IMG/VR virus record: IMGVR_UViG_3300047320_000061
Location: 1-35,095 of that record
DNA: 35,095 nucleotides
Direction: 5' to 3' (one strand)
Source: a virus
Shown in pieces: positions 22,965-29,923 of the stretch. Below the pieces are notes generated by a model, which saw only the letters and a list, made by a program, of their open reading frames with translations, ran no database searches and was not told the DNA's origin. The translations under genes were made by a program, and so were the position numbers. The first letter of the stretch is position 1; the number at the start of each line of letters is the position of its first letter.

Positions 22965-24460
22965 TAGCGTGCGAATCCCATTTTGAGAGAGGTGACCGGC
23001 TTGCGGCTGCTCTTGGTAACTGCGAAGTAGCGGAAGGCGTCACCGCCGTGAGAGGTCCAGTCGTGCAGCGGCTTGTCTTTCCAGCATCCGCGCTTGTCGT
23101 CCCACTCCTTGCGGTAGTTCTCCAAACAGGCGATGCCGGACTCACACTTGGCCTCGTCGAACACACACAGGGGCAGGATCTCCCGCACCTGCTCAATCCC
23201 GTCGTTGACGCCGATCTTCGGCACCACTTGGAACGTGAGCGTGTATTTCTGGCCGTCGATCTCGTATCCCTCGCGGGCGATTTCCCGGCGTGTCTTGGCA
23301 TCGCTGCCGAACTCGCGGTTATCGATGTCGTGCGGCCCCCAGTGCTCGGAGTAGTTGTATCCCTTGTCCTTGAGCACCTTCATGTAATGCCGCAGGCCTT
23401 CGCCGCTGTTCTCGTAGTAGTCGATGACGTGGTACTGCTCGCCAACCTTGCGAACGAACCAGATAGCCGTGGAGTCGCCGACACCGATGTCCCAGAAGGT
23501 CATCACCGGCAGGTGGCTGTTGTTCGGTATCGCGCCGATGCGCTGCTCGGTGTAGAGCTTGCGGAACTGCGCGGCGTAATACGCGCCCTCGATCGACTGC
23601 TGGAACGCCTCGGCCGGTATCGACGGGTATTCCCGCTTCATGTCGTCGCCGAGGGTCTTTTCCTTGGCTGCGTACCAGGCGCGCTGGCCAGGGTTCGTGA
23701 CGATTCCGTGCTTGGCTGCCAGCTCGTTGAAGTAGGCCGTCAGCCGGTCAGGAATGATCGCTGTCGAAGGGTCGAGCCAGTAGCCCTTGTTCTTCCACCA
23801 ACTGAAGAAGAAGAACTTCCAGTCCAGCAGACCCAGCGGCACACCGGCAAGCTGCTGCTTCTCCGCGCTTTGCGAGTAATCGAAGAAGTAGCCCGCCCTG
23901 CCCTCGGCCGTCGACTCGATGGTGACGAAGCAGTCAGTGGCGACCGCCTCAAATGCACCGGTGACGATCTCTCTGGCCTTGTGTGGGAACTTGGCGCAGA
24001 TCTTCCCGAACTCGGATACGTGCAGGTAACGCAGCGTGCCGCCCCGGAATGAGGTGCTGACGTAGAGCGATCCGCCCTTGCTGAAAACCAGTTCGCCGGC
24101 GGCATCGTTGCTCGCCGGGTTCGCCGCCTTGATCTCCTTGGGGAGGTTGTCATAGGCGTACTTGATCTTTTCCCGGAACAGGCGCTTGGCGTCGTTCAGG
24201 GTATGGGCGATCAAAGCGCACTTCGCTGACTCAAACAGCGCGGCGTCCAGCTGGATGATGCACTGCTCAGTCGTGAAGCCGAGCTGACGAGCCTTGAGGA
24301 TGATGTTGCGAGTGTGCAGCCCTTCGTAATACTCGACCTGCTCGTCTGTCATCTGGAAGCGGACTTTCTTGCCCTGCTTGTCCGTGATGAAGTACAGGTG
24401 GTTCAGACGCCAGCGCTTGTCCCTGAGCAACTTCAGATGCTCGGGCTTCATGTCAGGCAT
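22964..24460 (-). CDS. terL: Terminase large subunit (TerL)
   Basis: A 498-aa packaging ATPase and nuclease. The ATPase site has the deviant Walker A ILKARQLGFTT (about 56-64) and a Walker B YLHVSEFG ending in Glu150. The RNase H-like nuclease has Asp324 and Asp329 in MTFWDIGVGDST and Asp474 in DWTSHGGDAFRY. All key residues are present. It overlaps the small subunit gene by 8 bp. Whether packaging is headful or cos cannot be decided from the sequence alone. Confidence 0.95.
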   Translation of the reverse strand: MPDMKPEHLKLLRDKRWRLNHLYFITDKQGKKVRFQMTDEQVEYYEGLHTRNIILKARQLGFTTEQCIIQLDAALFESAKCALIAHTLNDAKRLFREKIKYAYDNLPKEIKAANPASNDAAGELVFSKGGSLYVSTSFRGGTLRYLHVSEFGKICAKFPHKAREIVTGAFEAVATDCFVTIESTAEGRAGYFFDYSQSAEKQQLAGVPLGLLDWKFFFFSWWKNKGYWLDPSTAIIPDRLTAYFNELAAKHGIVTNPGQRAWYAAKEKTLGDDMKREYPSIPAEAFQQSIEGAYYAAQFRKLYTEQRIGAIPNNSHLPVMTFWDIGVGDSTAIWFVRKVGEQYHVIDYYENSGEGLRHYMKVLKDKGYNYSEHWGPHDIDNREFGSDAKTRREIAREGYEIDGQKYTLTFQVVPKIGVNDGIEQVREILPLCVFDEAKCESGIACLENYRKEWDDKRGCWKDKPLHDWTSHGGDAFRYFAVTKSSRKPVTSLKMGFAR

Positions 24461-24974
24461 CCTTCGATAGTTCGTCCATCAGTGATGCCAGGGTATCGAC
24501 TGTCTTGTCGCCTTCCTCTGTGTCGAGGTTGTAAGCCTGACGCTCGCCCTTGATGACCTTGAGCTGCGCGTCGACACCAGCATTCAGTGAGCGGGCGAAG
24601 TCACCGTGATTGTCGTCCGTGACATCAACGCTACTGAGGAACTTGCTGAGCTTGTTCGAGATGGTGCGCCACTGAGCCAATCCAGCGCGGTGAGCCAACA
24701 CGACAGCAGCAGCCTGGTCGGATGCTTCCTCAATGATCTCGGCATCAGTAACCAGTGGTGCGTGGTTACCGTCTGTGGTTACTGCCTTGGTTACTTTCTG
24801 CTTTGTGGCAGTTCGCACCTGTTCGGTGAGGTCTCTCGACCAGCCTTCCTTCTTGGCGCGCTTGAGGATGGTTGCGTGGTTTACCCCTTGGGCGTCACCT
24901 ATCGCACGAACCGAAAGCGAACCGGCCCGGTAGGCTCGTTCGATTGCCTCCCAGTCGGGCTGCTTGGTTGTCAT
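24453..24974 (-). CDS. terS: Terminase small subunit (TerS)
   Basis: A 173-aa DNA-recognition subunit of terminase. The N-terminus carries a helix-turn-helix (DWEAIERAYRAGSLSVRAIG, GVNHATILKRAKKEGW). The central part is helical and suited to oligomerise, and the acidic C-terminal tail (NLDTEEGDKTVDTLASLMDE) would bind TerL. It overlaps terL by 8 bp. The packaging site usually lies in or near this gene, but I cannot place it. Confidence 0.88.
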   Translation of the reverse strand: MTTKQPDWEAIERAYRAGSLSVRAIGDAQGVNHATILKRAKKEGWSRDLTEQVRTATKQKVTKAVTTDGNHAPLVTDAEIIEEASDQAAAVVLAHRAGLAQWRTISNKLSKFLSSVDVTDDNHGDFARSLNAGVDAQLKVIKGERQAYNLDTEEGDKTVDTLASLMDELSKDA

Positions 24975-24982
24975 CTGGTTAC

Positions 24983-25180
24983 CTATTGCGCCTTGTTGAC
25001 CATTTTGGCTGTCTCACCATGGGCGTGACCGTGAAGAATACCCACGACAAGCCCCTGAGGAAGTCCAGCCTCTTTGGCTGCATCTATCGCTCTGGCGACA
25101 GCAAGATCTAGAGCTACAACCGCGTCAACGATTTCCAAGCTAACGGGTAGCTCGTGGCGAATACGCTGAACATTGCTCAT
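24983..25180 (-). CDS. Small protein upstream of terminase
   Basis: A 65-aa protein with ATG at 25180 and a GGGAG RBS; a longer frame upstream lacks one. It starts MSNVQRIRHELPVSLEIVDA and continues with an Ala-rich helix (VVALDLAVARAIDAAKEAGL) and GLVVGILHGHAHGE. No membrane segment is convincing, as the Ala/Val stretch is interrupted by charges. It sits between the holin-like gene and terS in the same direction. Family and function not recognised. Confidence 0.72.
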   Translation of the reverse strand: MSNVQRIRHELPVSLEIVDAVVALDLAVARAIDAAKEAGLPQGLVVGILHGHAHGETAKMVNKAQ

Positions 25181-25226
25181 GCTTTCTCCCGCGCCACGGA
25201 ACGGACGCATCTGGATTTGTGGCGCG

Positions 25227-25448
25227 CTATTGCTGATCAGGTGGCTCGCGCAACTTCGCCTGCGGGATCACCCGGGCAACAGCTACGGCGACACCCAGCC
25301 CGAGGTTCACCGAAGCGAACACGATTGGGTTTACCAGCCCCTGGAATGCTGACCAGCCAATGGCAGCAGCATTCACGGCCGCAATCAGCACGGCGATTTG
25401 AACACTGGTCATTCGCCAGGCCTTACGCCATTCAGGGATGAGGGCCAT
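25227..25448 (-). CDS. Holin-like membrane protein
   Basis: A 73-aa protein with ATG at 25448; a longer frame runs back into the overlapping lipoprotein gene. It starts with a short amphipathic segment (MALIPEWRKAWRMTS), followed by two hydrophobic segments (VQIAVLIAAVNAAAIGW and NPIVFASVNLGLGVAVAVA) and a charged tail (KLREPPDQQ). Size and topology fit a class II holin or a phage holin-like membrane protein. It is the best holin candidate in the window. It is far from the endolysin (2239), which is unusual compared with lambda but found in some phages. Confidence 0.72.
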   Translation of the reverse strand: MALIPEWRKAWRMTSVQIAVLIAAVNAAAIGWSAFQGLVNPIVFASVNLGLGVAVAVARVIPQAKLREPPDQQ

Positions 25449-25680
25449 GTTCTGCGTCCGAGGGAATGAGTTTTTCAAGGCTTTCGGCGTAGCGCTTCCA
25501 GTCGTCACGGCTCTTCGTCACGCGGCGCAGCGCGGCCTTTGGTGGTTCGGGCTCAGGACATGCCGACGGGGCAGACGTGAACCGGAAGACCGTTGTCTTG
25601 TGCTCGGCTGGCTGCCGGGTTCCTGTGTCTTGCTGTGCGCAGCCGGCAAGCAACAGCACTACAACCAGTGCGCACCTCAC
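25432..25680 (-). CDS. Small lipoprotein, possible o-spanin
   Basis: An 82-aa protein starting with GTG at 25680, overlapping the stop of the upstream gene. The signal is short (MRCALVVVLLLAGC, lipobox LAGC), followed by a polar region with a proline cluster (SACPEPEPPKAAL) and a helical end (DDWKRYAESLEKL). It overlaps the holin-like gene by 17 bp. The proline-rich lipoprotein layout and pairing with a TM coiled-coil protein upstream resemble a two-gene spanin set, additional to Rz/Rz1. A true spanin function is inference. Confidence 0.75.
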   Translation of the reverse strand: MRCALVVVLLLAGCAQQDTGTRQPAEHKTTVFRFTSAPSACPEPEPPKAALRRVTKSRDDWKRYAESLEKLIPSDAEHGPHP

Positions 25681-25985
25681 TTTGGCCGTCCGAACGACTT
25701 GACCATTTCGGTGAGCGAGTCCAGACGGAAGTCTTGGCGCTGGTCGGAGCTACGCAGGGTGTCGATGAACTTGTCACCGGAATCGCGGGATCGTTCGAGG
25801 GAATCCACTCGTTGGGTCAGAAGAGCCTGGCTGGTCTGGTATGCGTTCAGCGAGGCCTGAAGCGTAGAGAGCGAGCCCACGACATACACGAACGCGCCAA
25901 TCGCAGCAGCAGACAGGATCGTCTGGAGGACGGGCACGACGATTTTGAACACCGTGCTGTCAGCGATGCGGGATACGTCTGTCAT
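25677..25985 (-). CDS. Single-pass membrane protein with periplasmic coiled coil
   Basis: A 102-aa protein with an N-terminal polar stretch, one transmembrane segment (IVVPVLQTILSAAAIGAFVY) and a C-terminal coiled coil (QALLTQRVDSLERSRDSG, RLDSLTEMVKSF). This is the topology of an i-spanin, and the following gene encodes a lipoprotein, overlapping by 4 bp. It begins a lysis-like cassette of three genes ahead of terminase. It could instead be a phage membrane accessory protein. The start has a GGAAAG RBS right after a terminator-like hairpin. Confidence 0.72.
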   Translation of the reverse strand: MTDVSRIADSTVFKIVVPVLQTILSAAAIGAFVYVVGSLSTLQASLNAYQTSQALLTQRVDSLERSRDSGDKFIDTLRSSDQRQDFRLDSLTEMVKSFGRPK

Positions 25986-25998
25986 GGGCTTTCCGGAA

Positions 25999-26023
25999 TA
26001 AAAACGCCCGCAAGGAGACGGGC
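25999..26023 (-). terminator. Terminator-like hairpin before the lysis-like cassette
   Basis: On the minus strand, a GCCCG/CGGGC stem is followed by U-rich sequence and then the RBS of the 102-aa gene. Between this hairpin and the next one (26166) are about 140 bp in which I see no gene or convincing promoter. Confidence 0.6.
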
Positions 26024-26165
26024 AAAGGAGCGCTGGAGGAGCAGCACGATGGATTCATGGACGAATAAGGCCCTCGCTGAACATGGCGATCAGAGGTTCC
26101 GAGGGATTAGGCAAACAGATACATCCGGGAAAGCTTCCACTTTGGTAGCGGCTTTCCTCGGAGGT

Positions 26166-26198
26166 AAAAAAAAGCCCGGCATGGCGTCCGGGCTTTTT
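26166..26198. terminator. Strong bidirectional terminator
   Basis: A 7-bp AGCCCGG/CCGGGCT stem with an 8-nt loop is flanked by eight A on the left and five T on the right in the plus strand. It would stop transcription in both directions. On the minus strand it lies just after the exported-protein gene and before terminase and all virion genes. Confidence 0.85.
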
Positions 26199-26219
26199 CT
26201 TGCCTTGCTTCAGGCGTAT

Positions 26220-26513
26220 TCAGCAGATCGGCAGCGCAAAGCTTTCCGGCTTTGGCTTGGCCGAGGCCATTTCGAAGTGATTGCTGGATGCGCGCAGATT
26301 GGACTTCAGAGCTTCGTCGGTGGGCTGACTGCCTGTTCGCCATGCGACCAGGGTCATCTCCATGCGCTTGAACGCAACACCTTGAGGCTCGCCCATGGAG
26401 CGGACGGCGTGATAGGCCGAAGTCGCCGGATCCGCCAACGCGGTCAGGGAGAAACAGGACAGGCATGCGGCGAGCGCGAGCCCCAGATACACGGTCAGTC
26501 GCTTCATCATCAT
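26220..26513 (-). CDS. Exported protein of unknown function
   Basis: A 97-aa protein starting at one of three consecutive ATG codons (26513, 26510, 26507), with GAGGA placed best for 26513. The signal peptide is clear: basic start (MMMKRLTVY), hydrophobic core and a likely cleavage after SLTALA. The mature part of about 70 residues begins DPATSAYHAVRSMG and contains KRMEMTLVAWRTGSQPTDEA. It lies between two terminators, as the first gene after the Q-position gene. The family is not recognised. A longer frame opens upstream but runs through a terminator. Confidence 0.7.
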   Translation of the reverse strand: MMMKRLTVYLGLALAACLSCFSLTALADPATSAYHAVRSMGEPQGVAFKRMEMTLVAWRTGSQPTDEALKSNLRASSNHFEMASAKPKPESFALPIC

Positions 26514-26549
26514 TCGGCATTCCTCGGAGGTCTGGTTTTCTTCAGGCAC

Positions 26550-26573
26550 AAAAAAACCCGCTGGTTGGCGGGT
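26550..26573 (-). terminator. Terminator directly after the Q-position gene (tR'-like)
   Basis: On the minus strand, an ACCCGC/GCGGGT stem with a 6-nt loop is followed by a run of seven U. It lies 71 bp after the end of the 228-aa gene and before all late genes, the position of lambda tR'. Confidence 0.8.
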
Positions 26574-26643
26574 TTCTCGGTCTACTTCGCCAGAGGCGAA
26601 ATTGTGACAGTGACGAAATAGTGCCAGATCGCTCCTCAAATCG

Positions 26644-27330
26644 TCAAGCGGCAATTTCACGGTCATTTTCTGACCCTTCACGCATCATCGCGACCACTGC
26701 CGAAACCGGCTTGAGCGCCTGCTTGTCGAGCTTGTCGATATGCGTGCAGAGGGCATTCCAAATCTCTTCCCAGTCCCGCGCCCAGTTCTGCGGATTCATC
26801 TTCTCGCCAGTCCGGTCCTCGACGAACATGCATACCCCGCCTGGCCCCATGCCTGTTCCGCCACCCACGATCATCTTGTGCGACTGGAGGGCCGCCATAG
26901 CCATCCAGTAGGCGCGCTGCTTCTTGCGGTCTGTGAGCGATTCCATGCCGCTACCCAGCCAGACGAGACCGTGTGCAATGCTGAGGTCGTTACCGGTCGC
27001 GACCGGTGAGTACATGAAATTGCCGAAGTGACGCAGCGACTTGGGTAGCGTATCAATCGCGCGCAGCACCAGCCCGGCAATGAGCATGTGAGCGCAGCGC
27101 GATTCGGAGAGGCGACGGCCAGACCTCGTTTCCATAACGCCTTCCTTCCGAACCTCGTAAACCCTCGCCACTTCCTGACCATCATGGTTTTCAAGCATCA
27201 CCATGATCTTCGTATCCCCGGCGCCGCTCTTCTTGCCCAGCAGGGCCTGTTCAGCAGCCACCGCCAAAGCCGAAGGACGGTGTTCGTGCAGTGCATCGTG
27301 CCAAGCCTGACGCGCTCCGATAATTTTCAT
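26644..27330 (-). CDS. Unknown protein in the position of late antiterminator Q
   Basis: A 228-aa protein beginning MKIIGARQAWHDALHEHRPS. It is mostly helical, with basic patches (ETRSGRRLSESRCAHM, DRKKQRAYWMAMAALQSHK) and a Gly-rich loop (MIVGGGTGMGPGG). I do not see the zinc motif of lambda Q and do not recognise the family by sequence. It overlaps ninG by 4 bp and is the last gene before a strong terminator and the late operon. In lambda the nin genes are likewise followed by Q and tR'. A late-gene regulator is therefore the leading inference. A TTGACG at 26647-26642 could be a -35, but no good -10 follows at normal spacing. Confidence 0.7.
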   Translation of the reverse strand: MKIIGARQAWHDALHEHRPSALAVAAEQALLGKKSGAGDTKIMVMLENHDGQEVARVYEVRKEGVMETRSGRRLSESRCAHMLIAGLVLRAIDTLPKSLRHFGNFMYSPVATGNDLSIAHGLVWLGSGMESLTDRKKQRAYWMAMAALQSHKMIVGGGTGMGPGGVCMFVEDRTGEKMNPQNWARDWEEIWNALCTHIDKLDKQALKPVSAVVAMMREGSENDREIAA

Positions 27331-27932
27331 GCTACTTCTCCCCGTTTCAGTTCTCTGGTCAGTGCCCTGTAATGCGCGGTCAGCGCCTTCAGTTCGTCGA
27401 TCGTGTATTTCTTTGGCTCATGCGGGCCTTCTAACCAAGCCACCTTCTCGGCGCCGATCCGCTGCACAAGGCTGATCCGGTAGTTCACGATGTTGCCGGA
27501 CTTGTGCGTGTTGCATGGCGAGCACTGCAGGTGGCAGTTCAGCGGCTCAAAGCGCAGCTCTGGCGCACTCGCGACAGTGCGGTAATGGCCGGCGTCATTC
27601 TTGCCCTGGTGGAACCGGCCGCAGCTGATGCACGGTTGCGCGGCGTCTCGGGCACGCACCCAGGCGTTGAAGGCGATTTGCGTGTCCTTCATGTGGTCGG
27701 CGCGGGTCTTCAGCTTTTCCTTGCGTACTTTGAGGTCCTTACGATCAAGGTCCGCCAGCGCCTTACGGGCTTTCTCCTGATTCACCGGGTTCTTGGCTTC
27801 TGCCAGCGCACAGGATGGGCTGCACACCTTCTGGCCAAGGCGTTGTGGAGTGAACTGAGTGCCGCAGGCGGCGTTCACGCAGCGCTTCTTCCGGCGAACC
27901 GGCGGCGACTTAATCACAGCCTGTCCGATCAC
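27327..27932 (-). CDS. ninG: NinG (lambda Rap-like recombination endonuclease)
   Basis: A 201-aa homologue of lambda NinG/Rap, which cleaves branched recombination intermediates. Two cysteine clusters are visible: RCVNAACGTQF...KVCSPSC near the N-terminus, and the HNH-like CISCGRFH, AGHYRTVAS, NCHLQCSPCNTHKSGN. I prefer the GTG at 27932 because it overlaps the stop of the upstream micro-gene (GTGA) and follows GGGGGTGGG. The ATG at 27959 has no Shine-Dalgarno. The length then agrees with lambda NinG (204 aa). Downstream it overlaps the Q-position gene by 4 bp. Confidence 0.92.
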   Translation of the reverse strand: MIGQAVIKSPPVRRKKRCVNAACGTQFTPQRLGQKVCSPSCALAEAKNPVNQEKARKALADLDRKDLKVRKEKLKTRADHMKDTQIAFNAWVRARDAAQPCISCGRFHQGKNDAGHYRTVASAPELRFEPLNCHLQCSPCNTHKSGNIVNYRISLVQRIGAEKVAWLEGPHEPKKYTIDELKALTAHYRALTRELKRGEVA

Positions 27933-28027
27933 AGCCCACCCCCGAACGTATGCGCGCATGGGTTGGAGTGGTAGCTGTGCTCGAGCATTGTGGCGAGGGA
28001 CCGAATGAGGGCCTTAAAGATCATCAT
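27929..28027 (-). CDS. 32-codon micro-gene coupled to ninG
   Basis: A very short frame beginning MMIFKALIRSLATMLEHSYH. It starts with ATGA overlapping the stop of the upstream gene and ends in GTGA overlapping the GTG start of ninG. The N-terminal 15 residues are amphipathic or weakly hydrophobic. The two exact overlaps argue that it is translated, perhaps only to couple ninG translation. Function unknown. Confidence 0.55.
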   Translation of the reverse strand: MMIFKALIRSLATMLEHSYHSNPCAHTFGGGL

Positions 28028-28290
28028 GCTGGCACCTCGCGGGACTTGGCTTGCTCGGGAGCGAAGTCACCGCGCAGGGGCATTAATTGTGACGGGTGAT
28101 AGACGTATTTGTGGTCCATCCACACGACGACGACACCATCTCGGATTGTTCTGCGTGGTCCATCGGCCATCTCAAAACGATCGCCAGCCAGCAATATCCT
28201 GTACACCTCAACGCACGACCCAGCAGATACATGCCCTGGCAAATCGACCAACGTCAGCGCCAAATCACCCGGCTTGAATTGATGGCTCAT
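28024..28290 (-). CDS. Small phage protein
   Basis: An 88-aa protein starting at the ATG at 28290, which overlaps the DUF1367 stop by 4 bp; the longer frame to 28428 lies inside that gene. It begins MSHQFKPGDLALTLVDLPGH, a pattern like small SH3-type barrels in which K-P-G-D-L-A opens the first strand, and contains VWMDHKYVYHPSQLMPLRGD. It is a plausible nucleic-acid or protein-binding barrel. It belongs to the nin-like chain of overlapping small genes. Confidence 0.78.
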   Translation of the reverse strand: MSHQFKPGDLALTLVDLPGHVSAGSCVEVYRILLAGDRFEMADGPRRTIRDGVVVVWMDHKYVYHPSQLMPLRGDFAPEQAKSREVPA

Positions 28291-28874
28291 GCGTAGCTCC
28301 CGATCATGTCGGCGGCAGCCTGAGCGTCCTGCTCGGTTTCGAAATGCGCAGACAGCACCAGCCGCCAGCAGGCGCTGAAGACGTCGCGGTAAAGAGGCTC
28401 GAACTCGGTGTCGTCCATCGAGGCCCAACTGATCGACTTGCGCTCCTTGCGGATGCCGTCAGGGGTTTGCACCAGGAGGAAATGCCCGGCCTCGATGGTG
28501 ATCCAGTCGCGGAAAGCCTCGCGGCTCTTGTCCACGGCTGGGAATCGTTCGGCGCGCTCGGTCTCGATCTGGGCGATGTACGCTGCAACAGCCTCCGAAA
28601 GCTGCCCGGGCTTGCCACTGGCCCTCTCAAAGAACTTGGCCAATCCCTGAATGCCACGCAGCTCCTGCCGAGGCACAAGACCGCCGACAGGCTCCCAGTA
28701 TTCCCACGCCAGATCCAACATCGAGAAGAACTTCCCGTGGAACTTTGCGTTGCGCATCTTGGTGAACTTGCCATGGATGACCTGACCGGCCTTCCACTTC
28801 TGCATGGTCTCGCGGTCGGCTTCGGTGGCTGGCACCAGGCCTTGAGCGGTGCGAATGAGCGCGACTTCAGCCAT
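28287..28874 (-). CDS. DUF1367 phage protein
   Basis: A 195-aa protein of the DUF1367 family: MAEVALIRTAQGLVPATEAD, then GKFTKMRNAKFHGKFFSMLD and LAWEYWEP near the start, and helical segments after that. Members occur in nin-like regions of lambdoid phages, where they are thought to act in recombination or DNA metabolism, but the function is unproved to my knowledge. It overlaps its neighbours on both sides by a few bases. The start at 28874 shares a TGATG junction with the upstream micro-gene. Confidence 0.85.
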   Translation of the reverse strand: MAEVALIRTAQGLVPATEADRETMQKWKAGQVIHGKFTKMRNAKFHGKFFSMLDLAWEYWEPVGGLVPRQELRGIQGLAKFFERASGKPGQLSEAVAAYIAQIETERAERFPAVDKSREAFRDWITIEAGHFLLVQTPDGIRKERKSISWASMDDTEFEPLYRDVFSACWRLVLSAHFETEQDAQAAADMIGSYA

Positions 28875-28963
28875 CAGCGCATCCCCCAGCGACGACGTAG
28901 GTAAGTGCGCATCTCATGCTCAATCGGCAGATCCAGCGCGTACAGGATGACGATCACTTTCAT
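28874..28963 (-). CDS. 29-codon micro-gene
   Basis: A short frame starting MKVIVILYALDLPIEHEMRT, with GAGGGG 8 bp before the ATG. The start overlaps the upstream stop (ATGA) and the stop overlaps the DUF1367 start (TGATG). It has a hydrophobic N-terminus and a basic C-terminus (YLRRRWGMR). The perfect fit between neighbours and good RBS support translation; function unknown. Confidence 0.6.
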   Translation of the reverse strand: MKVIVILYALDLPIEHEMRTYLRRRWGMR

Positions 28964-29478
28964 GACAGACGCCCCTCGACAATCTCGCGCATCGTGCTGC
29001 CCTGAAGACCTTTGCGCTTGAGGTAGTCCAGTGCTTTTTCAGGAAGGTCGTTGCCCGGCGCGGCTTTGCGGAGACGCTGGACGAATCGCTTCGTCAGGGC
29101 GCTCAAGTCGTCCACTACGTCTGCGAGCTCGCGGACTTCCCCGGTGCGCTGGGCAAGATTGCAGGACAAGCTGTAAATCGTCTGACTATCGGAGACGCTT
29201 TCGTTTTTCCACTTCGCAGCTTCAGCGCGCAGCGCTTCGTTCTCACCCTTGAGCCTTTCAATCTCCCCCTTAGCAGCCTGAAGGGTGGCGTGTAGGTCTG
29301 TGTTTTCGGCCTTGAGCTGATCGACGCGCTTGCGGAGTACATCAGCGCGATGCATGCCCAGCTCAGACCAGTGGGCGGTTTCCTGGACCCAGTCGGTCTT
29401 ATCGCTGAATTCCTTGTAGGCGGCCTCGAAGTGCTGGAGTCGCTCGATCTCCGCCTTCAGCTTCTGAATGTCGGTCAT
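28960..29478 (-). CDS. Coiled-coil phage protein
   Basis: A 172-aa protein dominated by a coiled coil: MTDIQKLKAEIERLQHFEAA, then VDQLKAENTDLHATLQAAKG and GEIERLKGENEALRAEAAKW. A second helical section follows (ELADVVDDLSALTKRFVQRL). The C-terminus is GSTMREIVEGRLS. It overlaps the upstream gene by 4 bp. It resembles the Ea22/EaE-type accessory proteins of lambdoid early regions in composition only. Function unknown. Confidence 0.8.
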   Translation of the reverse strand: MTDIQKLKAEIERLQHFEAAYKEFSDKTDWVQETAHWSELGMHRADVLRKRVDQLKAENTDLHATLQAAKGEIERLKGENEALRAEAAKWKNESVSDSQTIYSLSCNLAQRTGEVRELADVVDDLSALTKRFVQRLRKAAPGNDLPEKALDYLKRKGLQGSTMREIVEGRLS

Positions 29479-29810
29479 GGCTTCACCTTCACGCCTGCGG
29501 CTTCGATGAACTTCAAGCAGGCGTGACGCATACCGACTGCTGAGTGATAAGCGTCCATATGGCTGTCGTCGATGGCCTCCTCCGGACCTTCTGGAACCGG
29601 CGGTGTCGGCGGCAGCTCAATTACCAGCGCCGCGCGGGAGGCTTGCCATGCCCACCATCCAGCGTGAGCAATCGGATTTGAATAGGTGCCATCCGGCTCT
29701 TTTTCGACAAAAAAGAACTCGACCGAGGATCTGTAGCCTTCACCACACCGGGCCACCATTTCCTCAGCGAATGCCGCCTCGAACTCTTCCCTCATTTTCT
29801 CGATGCTCAT
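29475..29810 (-). CDS. Ead/Ea22-like accessory protein
   Basis: A 111-aa protein with MSIEKMREEFEAAFAEEMVA at the start and a central AHAGWWAWQASRAALVIELP, the W-x-A-W-Q-A-S-R-x-x motif shared by many lambdoid early accessory proteins (Ead/Ea22 group). The rest is acidic. It is coupled by ATGA overlaps to a 38-codon membrane micro-gene upstream and to the coiled-coil gene downstream. The role is unknown; the motif is common in non-essential early genes. Confidence 0.78.
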   Translation of the reverse strand: MSIEKMREEFEAAFAEEMVARCGEGYRSSVEFFFVEKEPDGTYSNPIAHAGWWAWQASRAALVIELPPTPPVPEGPEEAIDDSHMDAYHSAVGMRHACLKFIEAAGVKVKP

Positions 29811-29923
29811 CTGAACAAAACTCCCACCTGAGCAGGCGCATTAACCCGCTGAACTTTGTGGTGCAAGCCGTAACCGGCCACCACGACGATGATGGTCAGG
29901 ACGATCCAGATTCGGTTGGCCAT
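29807..29923 (-). CDS. 38-aa single-pass membrane micro-protein
   Basis: The frame starts with ATG at 29923 behind AAGGAGA and ends in a TGA that overlaps the next start. The product begins MANRIWIVLTIIVVVAGYGL, a clear transmembrane helix, then a short basic tail (HHKVQRVN). The start shares a TGATG junction with the replication gene upstream. Small membrane proteins of this type sit in many phage early regions; function unknown. Confidence 0.72.
   Translation of the reverse strand: MANRIWIVLTIIVVVAGYGLHHKVQRVNAPAQVGVLFR

Noticed and set aside
23048-24052. 334-codon plus-strand frame opposite terL
   Set aside because: Antisense to intact TerL with all catalytic residues; leucine/valine-rich shadow.
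26107-26520. 137-codon minus-strand frame with ATG close to a good RBS
   Set aside because: The same RBS serves the exported protein at 26513, which has a clear signal peptide. This frame is Arg-rich and runs through a strong terminator.
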